Notes: generated by a model not told the origin, from the sequence alone. A DNA stretch of 64,000 bases from Novosphingobium sp049354825 (GCF_049354825.1 NZ_CP186480.1:868001-932000), one strand, 5' to 3'. Numbered from the stretch's first letter, positions 17,232-25,853 are shown. Numbers and translations are program-made.

Positions 17232-18209
17232 CTAGCCGCGTTCGCGGGCCAGCCGGTCCTGCCGTTCGATCGCGGTTTCGGTCGGCACGAAGCTGGTCGC
17301 GGTGACCTTGAGCCAGATCAGGATCGGCGCCGCCATGTAGATCGAGCTGTACGTGCCGACGAAAATGCCGAACAGGATCGCCAGCGTGAAGCCGAAGATC
17401 ACCGGCGGGCCCAGCAGGACCAGCGCGGTCAGTGTGATCAGCATCGACAGCGACGTCGCGATCGTGCGGTGCAAGGTCTCGTTGACCGAGAGATCGAGCA
17501 GTTCGGGCAGCGGCATGCGCCGGTATTTCTTCAGGTTTTCGCGAATCCGGTCGTAAACCACGATCGTGTCGTTGAGCGAATAGCCGATCAGCGTCAGCAG
17601 CGCGGCGACGATATTCAGATCGAATTCGAGCTGGGTCAGCGCGAACAGGCCCAATGTCAGCGTCACGTCGTGGACGAGGCTGAACAGCGCTCCGACGCCG
17701 AATTGCCATTCGAAGCGGAACCAGATGTACGCCGCTACCGCCAGGCTGGCGAAACCGAGCGCCTGGAACGCGGTCCAGCCAAGCTCCTTCGAAACCTTGC
17801 CCGAGACCGAATCGACGCCGTCGATACGCGCGTCGGCATGGTTGGCCTTGATGTCGGCGGTAATCCGCTTGGCCATCGCGTCGGCGGCGCCGGCGTCATG
17901 ACCCGAACCCTCGGGCAGCTTCATCCGGATGGAGATCTCGTTCGCCTTGCCGAACTGCTGGACGATCGGCTCGCCGTAGCCTAGCCGCTCGACCTCCGTG
18001 CGCAGCGCCGCGATGGGGGCGACCGACGACTGCGTGAATGTCACCCGGATCATCTGGCCGCCGCGGAAGTCGACGCCCATATTGAGGCCCTTGGTGGCGA
18101 TCAGCGCGATGCTGGCCGCCATCAGCAGCAGGCTGACTACGTAGAACGGCACCCGCCAGCGCAGGAAGCGGATGTTAGTGTTGTCGGGAACGAGCTTGAG
18201 AAGTTTCAT
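17232..18209 (-). CDS. secF: Protein translocase subunit SecF
   Basis: A 325-residue membrane protein of the SecDF complex, an RND-type proton-driven factor that assists protein export from the periplasmic side. It has the N-terminal helix, the GVDFRGGQMIRV motif (about residues 49-60), a periplasmic P4 domain and five further helices, with GYSLNDTIVVYDRIRENL as the family signature. It lies 13 bases downstream of secD on the same strand. The C terminus LARERG converges on the regulator gene at 17219. Confidence 0.97.
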   Translation of the reverse strand: MKLLKLVPDNTNIRFLRWRVPFYVVSLLLMAASIALIATKGLNMGVDFRGGQMIRVTFTQSSVAPIAALRTEVERLGYGEPIVQQFGKANEISIRMKLPEGSGHDAGAADAMAKRITADIKANHADARIDGVDSVSGKVSKELGWTAFQALGFASLAVAAYIWFRFEWQFGVGALFSLVHDVTLTLGLFALTQLEFDLNIVAALLTLIGYSLNDTIVVYDRIRENLKKYRRMPLPELLDLSVNETLHRTIATSLSMLITLTALVLLGPPVIFGFTLAILFGIFVGTYSSIYMAAPILIWLKVTATSFVPTETAIERQDRLARERG

Positions 18210-18222
18210 CGGTCCGCGCCCT

Positions 18223-19827
18223 TCAGGCCAGGATTTCGGTGGGCCGCTTCTTGCGCAGCCAGTCGGCGACCCACATCCGGGTCAGGGTCACGGCGGTGAA
18301 CACCGAGGTGATGATGCCGATCCCTAGCACGACCGCAAAGCCCTTGATCGGGCCGGTCCCGAACAGGAACATCAGCAGCGCCGCGATGACGTTCGTGATG
18401 TTGGCATCGAAGATGGCGCGGCTGGCCTCCTTGTAGCCGACCTCGACCGCCTGGACGACGCGCCGCCCGCGGTGGCGCTCCTCGCGGATACGCTCGTTGA
18501 TGAGAACGTTGGCATCCACGGCGGCGCCGATGGTCAGCACGAAGCCGGCGATGCCCGGAAGCGTCAGCGTCGTGTTGGCGATCGCCATCACGCCCAGGAT
18601 CATCATCACGTTGAAGACCAGCGCGACGCAGGCGAACACGCCCAGCAGCCCATACATCGCGACGATGAAAGCGACGAGCGCGGCGGTGCCGACGACCATC
18701 GCGATCATGCCCTTCTTGATCGAATCGGCGCCGAGATCGGGGCCGACCGAACGTTCTTCGACGACCTTAAGGTCAACCGGCAGCGCACCCGAACGCAGCG
18801 AAATCGCCAGCTGGTTCGCGGAGGCGACGGTAAAACCGCCATTGATCTGGGCGCTGCCGCCCAGGATCGGCTCGTTGATGTTGGGCGCCGAAAGCACCTT
18901 GCCGTCGAGGATGATGGCGAAAGGCTTGTTGACGTTCTCGCTGGTCAGCTTGGCGAACTTGGCACCGCCGGCCTGGTCGAACTGGATCGAGACAACCGGT
19001 TCGTTCGTGCGCTGGTCGAAGCTTTGGGTCGCGTTGGTCAGCTGGTCGCCCTTGATCCCGCCCAGTCGCTTCACGGCCAGGCCGCCGGCACCGTACTTGG
19101 CAGGGTCGGCATAAGGAACGATCTCGCTGCCGGGAGGTGCAATGCCCTGCGCGACGTCGGACGGCGCCGCGGTCAGGTCGACCATCTTGAACTCGAGCTT
19201 GGCGGTCTTGCCGAGCAGGTCCTTGAGCGCTTGCGGATCCTTGAGCCCAGGCACCTGCACGACGATGCGCTGGGCGCCCTGGCGGATGATGGTCGGTTCG
19301 CGCGTGCCGAGCGCGTCGATACGCTTGCGCACGACCTCGGTAGCGGTGTCCATCGCCTGGTCGACCGACTGGGTGATCCCTTCTTCGGTCGGGGTCAGGA
19401 CGATGCGGTTGCCGTCGAGGATCTGGAAATCCCAGTTCCGCGCGCCCGTCATGCCCGCGCCGGTGGTGAGCGGCATGATCGCTTCGCGAGCCTGGTCGAC
19501 GCGCGAAGGATCGGCAACGATGAAACTGACGCGCCCGTCGGCGGTCGAAATATCGCCGATGCGCAGGTCAGGCTGGTTCTGGCGCAGGCGCTGGCGGATG
19601 TCCTCCTCCATGCCGTCGAGCCGCTGGCGGCGTACCTGCGAGGCGTCAGCCTCGAGCAGGATGTGGCTGCCACCGGCCAGGTCGAGGCCCAGGTTGATCA
19701 TCGGGTGCGGCAGCGCCGCCGGCCAGCGCAGCGGCGTCAGCGAGAAGATCGACGGCAGCGCCGCGGCCGCGAAAACAAGCGTGACGGCCCAGAGCCAGAT
19801 CCGCTTCCAGCGAGGAAAGTCGAGCAT
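18223..19827 (-). CDS. secD: Protein translocase subunit SecD
   Basis: A 534-residue partner of SecF with six predicted membrane helices and a large periplasmic P1 domain. Visible signatures are LGLDLAGGSHILLEAD, the mid-protein VQVPGLKDPQALKDLLGKTAKLEFKMVD, and GAAVDANVLINERIREE in the proton-conducting region. It uses proton motive force to complete translocation through SecYEG. The gene order yajC-secD-secF on the minus strand is the conserved operon. The ATG at 19827 is 16 bases past the yajC stop. Confidence 0.97.
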   Translation of the reverse strand: MLDFPRWKRIWLWAVTLVFAAAALPSIFSLTPLRWPAALPHPMINLGLDLAGGSHILLEADASQVRRQRLDGMEEDIRQRLRQNQPDLRIGDISTADGRVSFIVADPSRVDQAREAIMPLTTGAGMTGARNWDFQILDGNRIVLTPTEEGITQSVDQAMDTATEVVRKRIDALGTREPTIIRQGAQRIVVQVPGLKDPQALKDLLGKTAKLEFKMVDLTAAPSDVAQGIAPPGSEIVPYADPAKYGAGGLAVKRLGGIKGDQLTNATQSFDQRTNEPVVSIQFDQAGGAKFAKLTSENVNKPFAIILDGKVLSAPNINEPILGGSAQINGGFTVASANQLAISLRSGALPVDLKVVEERSVGPDLGADSIKKGMIAMVVGTAALVAFIVAMYGLLGVFACVALVFNVMMILGVMAIANTTLTLPGIAGFVLTIGAAVDANVLINERIREERHRGRRVVQAVEVGYKEASRAIFDANITNVIAALLMFLFGTGPIKGFAVVLGIGIITSVFTAVTLTRMWVADWLRKKRPTEILA

Positions 19828-19843
19828 CGATTAACGCCCGCGC

Positions 19844-20176
19844 TCAGTCGTTGGCCGCGCCGGCGGGCGGCACGACATCGGCAAGGGTCGACTTGAGCGC
19901 GCGCACGCGCACGCTGGGCGCCAGTTCAAGCTCGGCATAGACGTCCTCGACCTTCGTCACCTTGGCGACGAGGCCGCCTGCGGTCAGGACCTGGTCGCCC
20001 TTCTTGATGCCGGCGATCTTGGTCTGCTGTTCCTTCTGCCGCTTCATCTGCGGGCGCAGGACCAGGAACCAGAACACGCCGAACAGCGCAAACCAGGGCA
20101 GGATCGTGACCCAGATGGGCGGTTCGGCAGGGGCGGCCGTCGCGGCGGCGGCCAGCAGATCAAGAGTAACGGTCAT
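19844..20176 (-). CDS. yajC: Preprotein translocase subunit YajC
   Basis: A 110-residue single-span protein: helix at about 22-41 (WVTILPWFALFGVFWFLVLR) followed by the charged PQMKRQKEQQTKIAGIKKGDQVLTAGG motif of the YajC family and a small beta domain. YajC associates with SecDF. It is the first gene of the yajC-secDF operon; its promoter should lie in the 186-bp region before tRNA-Pro, where I see no clear box on the minus strand. Confidence 0.95.
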   Translation of the reverse strand: MTVTLDLLAAAATAAPAEPPIWVTILPWFALFGVFWFLVLRPQMKRQKEQQTKIAGIKKGDQVLTAGGLVAKVTKVEDVYAELELAPSVRVRALKSTLADVVPPAGAAND

Positions 20177-20320
20177 GAGACGATCGTTCGCTTTCGCAAG
20201 AATGGACTGCGGCGGGTCGACCGATCCCGCGAACGGGGCGGTCCGCCGCCGGACGGCGCGCGACTAGCAGTTCAGCCCAGGCATGGCAACGCGCCCGCCG
20301 GGCGGCCTGCAGCGCGGCGC

Positions 20321-20349
20321 TTGCCAAGGCGCGGCACCGAACCTATAGG
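20321..20349 (+). promoter_or_regulatory. Promoter of tRNA-Pro(GGG)
   Basis: TTGCCA (20321-20326) and TATAGG (20344-20349) are separated by exactly 17 bases, and the tRNA begins 14 bases past the -10 box. The -35 hexamer lies within a GC-rich near-palindrome (GCGCTTGCCAAGGCGC). Confidence 0.65.
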
Positions 20350-20362
20350 GCCGCGCTCCGGT

Positions 20363-20439
20363 CGGGACGTAGCGCAGCCTGGTAGCGCATCACACTGGGG
20401 GTGTGGGGGTCGGAGGTTCGAATCCTCTCGTCCCGACCA
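20363..20439 (+). tRNA. tRNA-Pro(GGG)
   Basis: A 77-nt cloverleaf with encoded CCA. The acceptor CGGGACG pairs with CGTCCCG; the D arm is GCGCAGCCTGGTAGCGC; the anticodon stem TCACA/TGTGG encloses loop CTGGGGG with anticodon GGG; the T arm is GGAGG-TTCGAAT-CCTCT. It reads proline codons CCC and CCT. A promoter with 17-bp spacing lies just upstream. Confidence 0.97.
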
Positions 20440-20581
20440 ATTTCGCAAAAAGCGCCAACGCCTGCGGAAGGCTGTGTGCCTGCGATCCCCGCGACGGCGC
20501 GTTCCGTCGCTGCAGAATCCATTTTCCTACATCGCCGCAAGTGTTTACCTGGCGCGCTCCCTTTTCCCCGGAGCTTCCGCC

Positions 20582-20992
20582 ATGCCCATCTTCGACGCGA
20601 TCATCGGCCCGCTGTCCTCGATCATCGACAAGGTCATCCCCGACAAGGCCGCGCGCGACAAGGCCAAGTTGCAGCTACTTGACCTGCAAGGAACGCAGGA
20701 ACTCGAAACGCTGAAAGTCCAGCTTTCGGGCATCGTCGCCGAAGCGTCGAGCAACGACCCCTGGACGAGCCGGGCCCGCCCCTCGTTCCTCTACGTGATG
20801 TACGTGATGATCTTGTGGTCGCTGCCGATGGGCCTGATTTCCGCGATCCGTCCCGAAGCCGCCAAGTCGATCGCCTTCGGCATCGCGGCTTATCTCAACG
20901 GCCTTCCCGAACCGCTCTACGCGCTCTTCGGCACCGGTTACCTGGGCTATACGGTCGCGCGCCAATGGGGAAAGAACAAGGGCGTCGAATAG
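20582..20992 (+). CDS. 3-TM holin-like membrane protein
   Basis: A 136-residue protein. Residues 1-50 form a charged amphipathic helix (IIDKVIPDKAARDKAKLQLLDLQ), followed by NDPWTSRARPSFLYVMYVMI and two or three hydrophobic segments (about 66-130), ending in the basic tail ARQWGKNKGVE. This layout matches the 3TM-type holin family found in alphaproteobacterial gene transfer agents and phages, where the protein permeabilises the inner membrane for an endolysin. No endolysin, capsid or integrase gene is nearby, so it is a lone domesticated gene or a phage remnant next to a tRNA. GGAG lies 9 bases upstream of the ATG. Confidence 0.75.
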   Translation: MPIFDAIIGPLSSIIDKVIPDKAARDKAKLQLLDLQGTQELETLKVQLSGIVAEASSNDPWTSRARPSFLYVMYVMILWSLPMGLISAIRPEAAKSIAFGIAAYLNGLPEPLYALFGTGYLGYTVARQWGKNKGVE

Positions 20993-21035
20993 GCTGGAAG
21001 GCTTGTGGTAACCATTAGGCGCTAGGTGCGGGGGC

Positions 21036-21365
21036 ATGGACCGAACCCTGCCCCCCACCGTTTCCGCCGTCATGGCCACCCGGCTGGCCCTGGCCGTCGC
21101 CGTGCTGCTGCCGCTGGCGGCGTGCGGCGGCCGCGATGTCGATACCGCCGAAAAGCTTGCACGCGCTGAAGCGGCAGCGCAGCGCGCCGAACATGCCGCC
21201 GACCGGGCGGAAAAGGCCGCCAGCAACGCCCAGTCCTCCGCGGTCGTCGAAGCGGACGACAATAGCGCCGCCGAATCGCCGGCGGATCCCGCTCCGCAAG
21301 ACCAGGCGCCGGACGACCGGCCACAGCAGGACGACCAGCAGGACGCCTCCGCCAACAACGCCTGA
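21036..21365 (+). CDS. Small Ala-rich lipoprotein
   Basis: A 109-residue protein with lipobox LAAC; the Cys is residue 30 from the ATG at 21036, or 18 if translation starts at the ATG at 21072, which gives a more typical signal length. The mature part has an alanine-rich heptad-like helix (EKLARAEAAAQRAEHAADRA, about 40-66) reminiscent of Lpp-type coiled coils, then an acidic disordered Asp/Gln/Pro tail. It has no lysine at the extreme C terminus for peptidoglycan linkage. Function unknown; it precedes accB by 112 bases on the same strand. Confidence 0.65.
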   Translation: MDRTLPPTVSAVMATRLALAVAVLLPLAACGGRDVDTAEKLARAEAAAQRAEHAADRAEKAASNAQSSAVVEADDNSAAESPADPAPQDQAPDDRPQQDDQQDASANNA

Positions 21366-21477
21366 GCGCCGCAGACCCAGCCGACCGGGCAAAAGGCCCG
21401 CCCCGGCTCGTCGCGCCCCCTTGCCTCGCCTCGCGGGCCGCCCCATAGGCGGCGCAACGATATTACGCGAGGTTCGC

Positions 21478-21969
21478 ATGGCCGACGAAAAGAGCCGCGG
21501 GGCCGGAATGGCTTCGGGCGGCATGAACATCGACAGCAAGCTGGTGCGCGCGCTGGCAGAGCTGCTCGACGAGACGGGTCTGACCGAAATCGAGGTCGAG
21601 GACGGGGACCGCAAGATCAAGGTCGCCCGCCAGGGCGCGCCGATGACCTATTCGGCCATGCCCGCGCCGGCACCTGCTGCCGCCGGCGTTCCGGCGCCGG
21701 CAGCCGGCGCCGAGCCCGCAGCCCCGATTGCGCCCACCAACGCAGTGCGCTCGCCGATGGTCGGCACCGCTTATCTGTCAGCCGAGCCGGGCGGCGCGCC
21801 GTTCGTGACCGTCGGTTCCACCGTCAAGGCGGGAGAGACGGTGCTGATCGTCGAGGCGATGAAGGTCATGAACCCGATCACCGCTCCCAGCGCCGGCACG
21901 GTCAAAGAGATCCTGGTCGACAACGCGCAGCCGGTCGAGTTCGATCAGCCGCTGATCGTGATTGCCTGA
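21478..21969 (+). CDS. accB: Biotin carboxyl carrier protein of acetyl-CoA carboxylase
   Basis: A 163-residue protein with an N-terminal helical region (IDSKLVRALAELLDETGLTEIEVEDGD), a Pro/Ala linker (about 60-90) and a biotinyl domain carrying EAMKVMN, with the biotinylated lysine at about K129. It carries the carboxybiotin between AccC and the carboxyltransferase in the first step of fatty acid synthesis. The ATG at 21478 follows GAGG; upstream codons in the same frame belong to the previous lipoprotein region and were rejected. accC starts 3 bases after its stop. Confidence 0.97.
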   Translation: MADEKSRGAGMASGGMNIDSKLVRALAELLDETGLTEIEVEDGDRKIKVARQGAPMTYSAMPAPAPAAAGVPAPAAGAEPAAPIAPTNAVRSPMVGTAYLSAEPGGAPFVTVGSTVKAGETVLIVEAMKVMNPITAPSAGTVKEILVDNAQPVEFDQPLIVIA

Positions 21970-21972
21970 TCC

Positions 21973-23331
21973 ATGGCGATTTCCCGGCTGCTGATCGCCA
22001 ACCGCGGCGAGATCGCGCTGCGCATCCACCGTGCCGCGCACGAGATGGGGATCGAGACGGTCGCGGTGCATTCCACCGCCGATGCCGACGCCATGCACGT
22101 CCGCCTGGCCGACCATGCCGTCTGCATCGGTCCGCCGCCGGCGCGTGACAGCTATCTCAACGTCGCGGCGATCATTTCCGCCGCCGAGATCACCCAGGCC
22201 GACGCGATCCACCCCGGCTACGGCTTCCTTTCCGAGAACGCCCAGTTCGCCGAAATCGTCGAGGCGCACGGGTTGGTCTGGGTCGGCCCCAAGCCCGAAC
22301 ACATCCGCACGATGGGCGACAAGATCGAGGCCAAGCGTACCGCCGGCGCGCTGGGCCTGCCGCTGGTGCCCGGTTCGGACGGCGCGGTCAGCGACATCGC
22401 CGAAGCGCGCGCGATTGCCGAGGCGGCCGGCTACCCGGTGATCATCAAGGCGGCCTCAGGCGGCGGCGGGCGCGGCATGAAGGTCTGCACCGGCCCCGAC
22501 GAGCTTGAAACCCTGATCGCTCAGGCCGGCAGCGAGGCCAAGGCCGCCTTCGGCGACGCCACCGTCTATATCGAGAAGTATCTCGGCAACCCGCGCCACA
22601 TCGAATTCCAGATTTTCGGTGACGGCAAGGGCAACGCGATTCACCTGGGAGAGCGCGACTGCTCGCTCCAGCGCCGCCACCAGAAGGTGCTGGAGGAGGC
22701 CCCCTCCCCCGTCATCACCGCAGCCGAGCGCGAGCGGATGGGCGGCATCGTTTCGAAGGCGATGGCCGACATGGGCTATCGCGGCGCCGGCACGATCGAA
22801 TTCCTGTGGGAAAACGGCGAGTTCTACTTCATCGAGATGAACACCCGCCTCCAAGTCGAACACCCGGTGACCGAGGCGATCACCGGGCTCGACCTCGTGC
22901 GCGAGCAGATCCGCATCGCCGACGGCAAGCCGCTGTCGGTCACGCAGGACGAGATCGAGTTCCGCGGCCACGCGATCGAATGCCGCATCAACGCCGAAGA
23001 CCCGTGGACCTTTGCGCCCTCACCGGGGGTGGTCACGAGCTATCACGCCGCCGGTGGCATGCACGTGCGGGTCGATAGCGGGCTCTACGCCGGCTACAAG
23101 ATTCCGCCCTATTACGACTCCATGATCGCCAAGCTGATCGTTTCGGGCCGTAGCCGCGAAGGCTGCATCATGCGCCTCAAGCGCGCGCTGGAGGAAATGG
23201 TTGTCGGCGGGGTCAAGACCAGCATCCCGCTGCACCAGGCGCTGATGCACGAGCCCGACTTCATCGACGGCAACTATACGATCAAGTGGCTGGAAGAGTG
23301 GCTGGCAAAGCGGGCGGCGAACGGAAGCTAA
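21973..23331 (+). CDS. accC: Biotin carboxylase subunit of acetyl-CoA carboxylase
   Basis: A 452-residue ATP-grasp enzyme that carboxylates biotin on AccB using ATP and bicarbonate. Visible features are the N-terminal SRLLIANRGEIALRIHRAA, the glycine-rich ATP loop SGGGGRGMKVC, the NPRHIEFQIFGDG and RDCSLQRRHQKVLEEAPSP signatures, and EMNTRLQVEHPVTE with the catalytic Glu/Asn/Arg set. The length equals that of E. coli AccC (about 449). It forms an operon with accB, the standard pairing. Confidence 0.98.
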   Translation: MAISRLLIANRGEIALRIHRAAHEMGIETVAVHSTADADAMHVRLADHAVCIGPPPARDSYLNVAAIISAAEITQADAIHPGYGFLSENAQFAEIVEAHGLVWVGPKPEHIRTMGDKIEAKRTAGALGLPLVPGSDGAVSDIAEARAIAEAAGYPVIIKAASGGGGRGMKVCTGPDELETLIAQAGSEAKAAFGDATVYIEKYLGNPRHIEFQIFGDGKGNAIHLGERDCSLQRRHQKVLEEAPSPVITAAERERMGGIVSKAMADMGYRGAGTIEFLWENGEFYFIEMNTRLQVEHPVTEAITGLDLVREQIRIADGKPLSVTQDEIEFRGHAIECRINAEDPWTFAPSPGVVTSYHAAGGMHVRVDSGLYAGYKIPPYYDSMIAKLIVSGRSREGCIMRLKRALEEMVVGGVKTSIPLHQALMHEPDFIDGNYTIKWLEEWLAKRAANGS

Positions 23332-23357
23332 CGACCCAAGATCGGACGTCGAACTAC

Positions 23358-23822
23358 CTACTCCAACGGCACGCCCGGCATCTGCTTTGCCGTCCGGATC
23401 GTCAGGCTGGTCTTGACGCTTGCCACATTGGGCGCCGGCGTCAGCTTGCTGGTCAGGAATTCCTGGAAGCTTTGCAGGTCCTTGCTGACGATCTTGAGGA
23501 TGAAGTCGATCTCGCCATTCAGCATGTGGCACTCGCGCACTTCGGGGAGGTCTCGCATGGCGTCCTCGAACTGGCGCAGCGCTTCTTCGGCCTGGCTTTT
23601 CAGGCTGACCATCGCGAAAACCGTAATGGCAAAACCCAACTTAGAGGCGTCGAGATCGGCGTGGTAGCCGCGAATCACGCCGGCTTCCTCCAGAGCGCGG
23701 ACGCGGCGCAGGCACGGCGGCGCGGTCAGTCCGACGCGGTTGGCGAGTTCGACGTTCGTAACGCGCCCCTCGGCCTGGAGTTCAGCCAGCAGACGCCGGT
23801 CGATCTGGTCGAGATTCGCCAT
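23358..23822 (-). CDS. Lrp/AsnC-family transcriptional regulator
   Basis: A 154-residue regulator. Residues 1-60 hold the winged helix-turn-helix (LDQIDRRLLAELQAEGRVTNVELANRVGLTAPPCLRRVRALEEAGVI), and residues 65-150 the RAM effector domain with GEIDFILKIVSKDLQSFQEFL. Such proteins form octamers and respond to amino acids. The neighbouring accC converges on it and the kinase-like gene diverges, so no obvious target is adjacent; autoregulation is likely. The 209-bp divergent region contains two TTTGCAAC copies but no clear promoter I can assign. Confidence 0.92.
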   Translation of the reverse strand: MANLDQIDRRLLAELQAEGRVTNVELANRVGLTAPPCLRRVRALEEAGVIRGYHADLDASKLGFAITVFAMVSLKSQAEEALRQFEDAMRDLPEVRECHMLNGEIDFILKIVSKDLQSFQEFLTSKLTPAPNVASVKTSLTIRTAKQMPGVPLE

Positions 23823-24031
23823 TGTTACAAGACACCCGTGCTTGCCGCTTTACGCGTTACCCGGCGCTGTTCCTGCCTCATCGCCGCAACAATCGCAACA
23901 GGTTGCCGCGGGAGGCGCTAATTTTATTGTTTGCAACCGCAATTGTCCCGCTTTGCAACGTTTAGTGCTGGTGACTGTTCGGCAAGATGCAGCCTGCTAA
24001 GGCGCACAATCGACCACGTCTGTACGGGTGA

Positions 24032-25729
24032 ATGAGCGAACCGACGCCCTATTACGATGACCGCCTGCTGACGGTCCTGCGTTTCCGCATCGGGGGCGAT
24101 ACCGCCGCGCGCGCGCAGTGGCGGCAGTTGCTCGACCTTCTCGGAGGCCGCGACAATGACGACCAGGGCGAACTGATCGACGATGCCTTCGCGCGCTTCG
24201 CTGAACTGTCGAAACGGATCCCGGTTGCCGAAAGGGCAGCGATCCTGGGCGAACCGGGCCAGGCGCTTCGCTCACCGCGGATGGTACAGGCCCTGGCGGC
24301 GGAAGCGCCCGTTCTGGCCGTGCCCGCGTTTGCCCGCGCGCACCTTGCCGAGCCGGCCTGGGCCGAGCTTGCGGGGCGCTTGCCGCGGGACCTTTTCGCC
24401 CTCTCGGGCCGCGGCGCGGAGTCGACGGCCTTGCCGCCGGCAAACGAAACGCAGGACCCCGCGTCCGGCCCTTCTCCGGCGCCAGAAGGTATCGGTGCGA
24501 TCGTCCGCCGGATCGAGGCTTACCGCAAGGCGCGCGAAGGCGGTGCGGTGGGCGGTGACGCTCCGCGCCTGCCGCTCGACGACGAGCGCGGCATCCCCGT
24601 TCGCATCCCGGTGCGTGCTTTCGATTTCGCCACCGATGGCGATGGCCGCGTGGTCTGGGCCGATCCCGGGGTGGCGCCAATGCTGGTGGGCAGCGAGATG
24701 GAGGATGCCGCGGTCCAAGCCGCGATGCGGCAACGCCGGCCGCTGCGCGCCGTGCAGATCGCCCTGGCCGGCGCCCCGGCGATAAGCGGCGCCTGGCAGA
24801 TCGACGCCGTGCCCCGGTTCGATCCGCTGGGCGGTCGTTTCACCGGTTACCGCGGCCGGATGCGGCGCCCCGGCAAAAGCCCGCTACCCGTAGTGGCGGA
24901 CGTGGCCGACGGGCCGTCGGACCGGATGCGCCAGCTGCTTCACGAATTGCGCACGCCGGTGAACGCGATCCAGGGTTTTGCAGAGATCATCCAGCAACAG
25001 CTATTCGGGCCCACGCCGCACGAATATCGCGCGCTGGCTGCCGCGATCGCCGTGGACGCGGCGCGGATGCTGGCCGCGTTCGAAGAGCTGGACCGGCTCG
25101 TGCGCCTCGACAGTGGCACGCTTGACCTCCCGGGCGGCGGTTGCGACTTCGCGGCCGTTGTATCCGCCACCGCCGCGCAGCTCGAAGGACGTACCGGCGC
25201 GCGCTTCGACGTGGCAGCGGCTCCGGCGCTCCCCCCCATCACGTTGGCAGAAGCGGAAGCCGAACGTATCGCCTGGCGCGTTCTCGCCACGCTTTTGGGA
25301 ACCGCCGCCGAAGGTGAGAACATGGCACTCAAACTCGATCGCGACGCCGACGGCGTCCGCCTGGTCGCGGACTTGCCCCACGCACTTGCCGTGCTCGACG
25401 ACAAGGCCTTGTTCCATGCGGTGGCTGGCGCGATCCCGCAGACGATATCGGCGGGGATTTTCGGCGTCGGCTTCGCCCTGAGGCTCGCTTCCGCGGAAGT
25501 GCGCAGCGCCGGTGGGACGTTCGAGCGCAGCTACAAGCGGCTGCAGCTTACGCTGCCCGGCGGGTCCGCGCCGGACGCTGACGATCTTGGCCAGGAAGCG
25601 GACGCCACCTTCGCCGGCTTGCCAGCCGCCGGCAGCGCGTCTAACCGGGCTTCCGTCCGGCCATTGGCCGGCATCGCGGGGGACGGGCCTGTAGCTCAGC
25701 GGTTAGAGCTGGCCGCTCATAACGGCTAG
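24032..25729 (+). CDS. Histidine kinase with degenerate ATP-binding domain
   Basis: A 565-residue soluble protein without signal peptide or membrane helices. Residues about 190-275 look PAS-like (RIPVRAFDFATDGDGRVVWADPG). The dimerisation/phosphoacceptor domain is intact: H304 in LLHELRTPVNAIQGFAEII. The following region keeps the general spacing of a HATPase domain and a G2-like segment (GIFGVGFALRLASAEV), but the N-box Asn is replaced (VLATLLGTAAEGE) and no DxGxG G1 box is found. It may therefore transfer or accept phosphate without binding ATP well. The C-terminal 15 codons, including the TAG stop, lie inside tRNA-Ile2. No response regulator is adjacent. The start ATG has only a weak Shine-Dalgarno. 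Confidence 0.8.
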   Translation: MSEPTPYYDDRLLTVLRFRIGGDTAARAQWRQLLDLLGGRDNDDQGELIDDAFARFAELSKRIPVAERAAILGEPGQALRSPRMVQALAAEAPVLAVPAFARAHLAEPAWAELAGRLPRDLFALSGRGAESTALPPANETQDPASGPSPAPEGIGAIVRRIEAYRKAREGGAVGGDAPRLPLDDERGIPVRIPVRAFDFATDGDGRVVWADPGVAPMLVGSEMEDAAVQAAMRQRRPLRAVQIALAGAPAISGAWQIDAVPRFDPLGGRFTGYRGRMRRPGKSPLPVVADVADGPSDRMRQLLHELRTPVNAIQGFAEIIQQQLFGPTPHEYRALAAAIAVDAARMLAAFEELDRLVRLDSGTLDLPGGGCDFAAVVSATAAQLEGRTGARFDVAAAPALPPITLAEAEAERIAWRVLATLLGTAAEGENMALKLDRDADGVRLVADLPHALAVLDDKALFHAVAGAIPQTISAGIFGVGFALRLASAEVRSAGGTFERSYKRLQLTLPGGSAPDADDLGQEADATFAGLPAAGSASNRASVRPLAGIAGDGPVAQRLELAAHNG

Positions 25730-25757
25730 GTCGCGGGTTCGAATCCTGCCGGGCCCA
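25685..25757 (+). tRNA. tRNA-Ile2(CAU), lysidine-type
   Basis: A 73-nt cloverleaf without encoded CCA (the chromosome continues CCG). The acceptor GGGCCTG pairs with CGGGCCC; the D arm is GCTCAGCGGTTAGAGC; the anticodon stem GGCCG/CGGCT encloses loop CTCATAA, anticodon CAT; the T arm is GCGGG-TTCGAAT-CCTGC. The short D loop, the G-U closing pair of the anticodon stem and the GGTC variable region match the minor isoleucine tRNA (E. coli ileX pattern) rather than elongator Met, so C34 is probably converted to lysidine to read ATA. It overlaps the end of the upstream kinase frame by 45 bases. Confidence 0.85.
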
Positions 25758-25776
25758 CCGCCCGCGGTAACACGGT

Positions 25777-25853
<77 letters not shown>

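Noticed and set aside
20363..21365. A prophage integrated at tRNA-Pro
   Set aside because: Only one holin-like gene is present; no integrase, capsid, tail or repeat of the tRNA end is visible.
25685..25757. Reading the CAU tRNA as elongator or initiator Met
   Set aside because: The short D loop, G-U anticodon-stem closure and variable region follow the minor Ile pattern; Met remains a less likely alternative.
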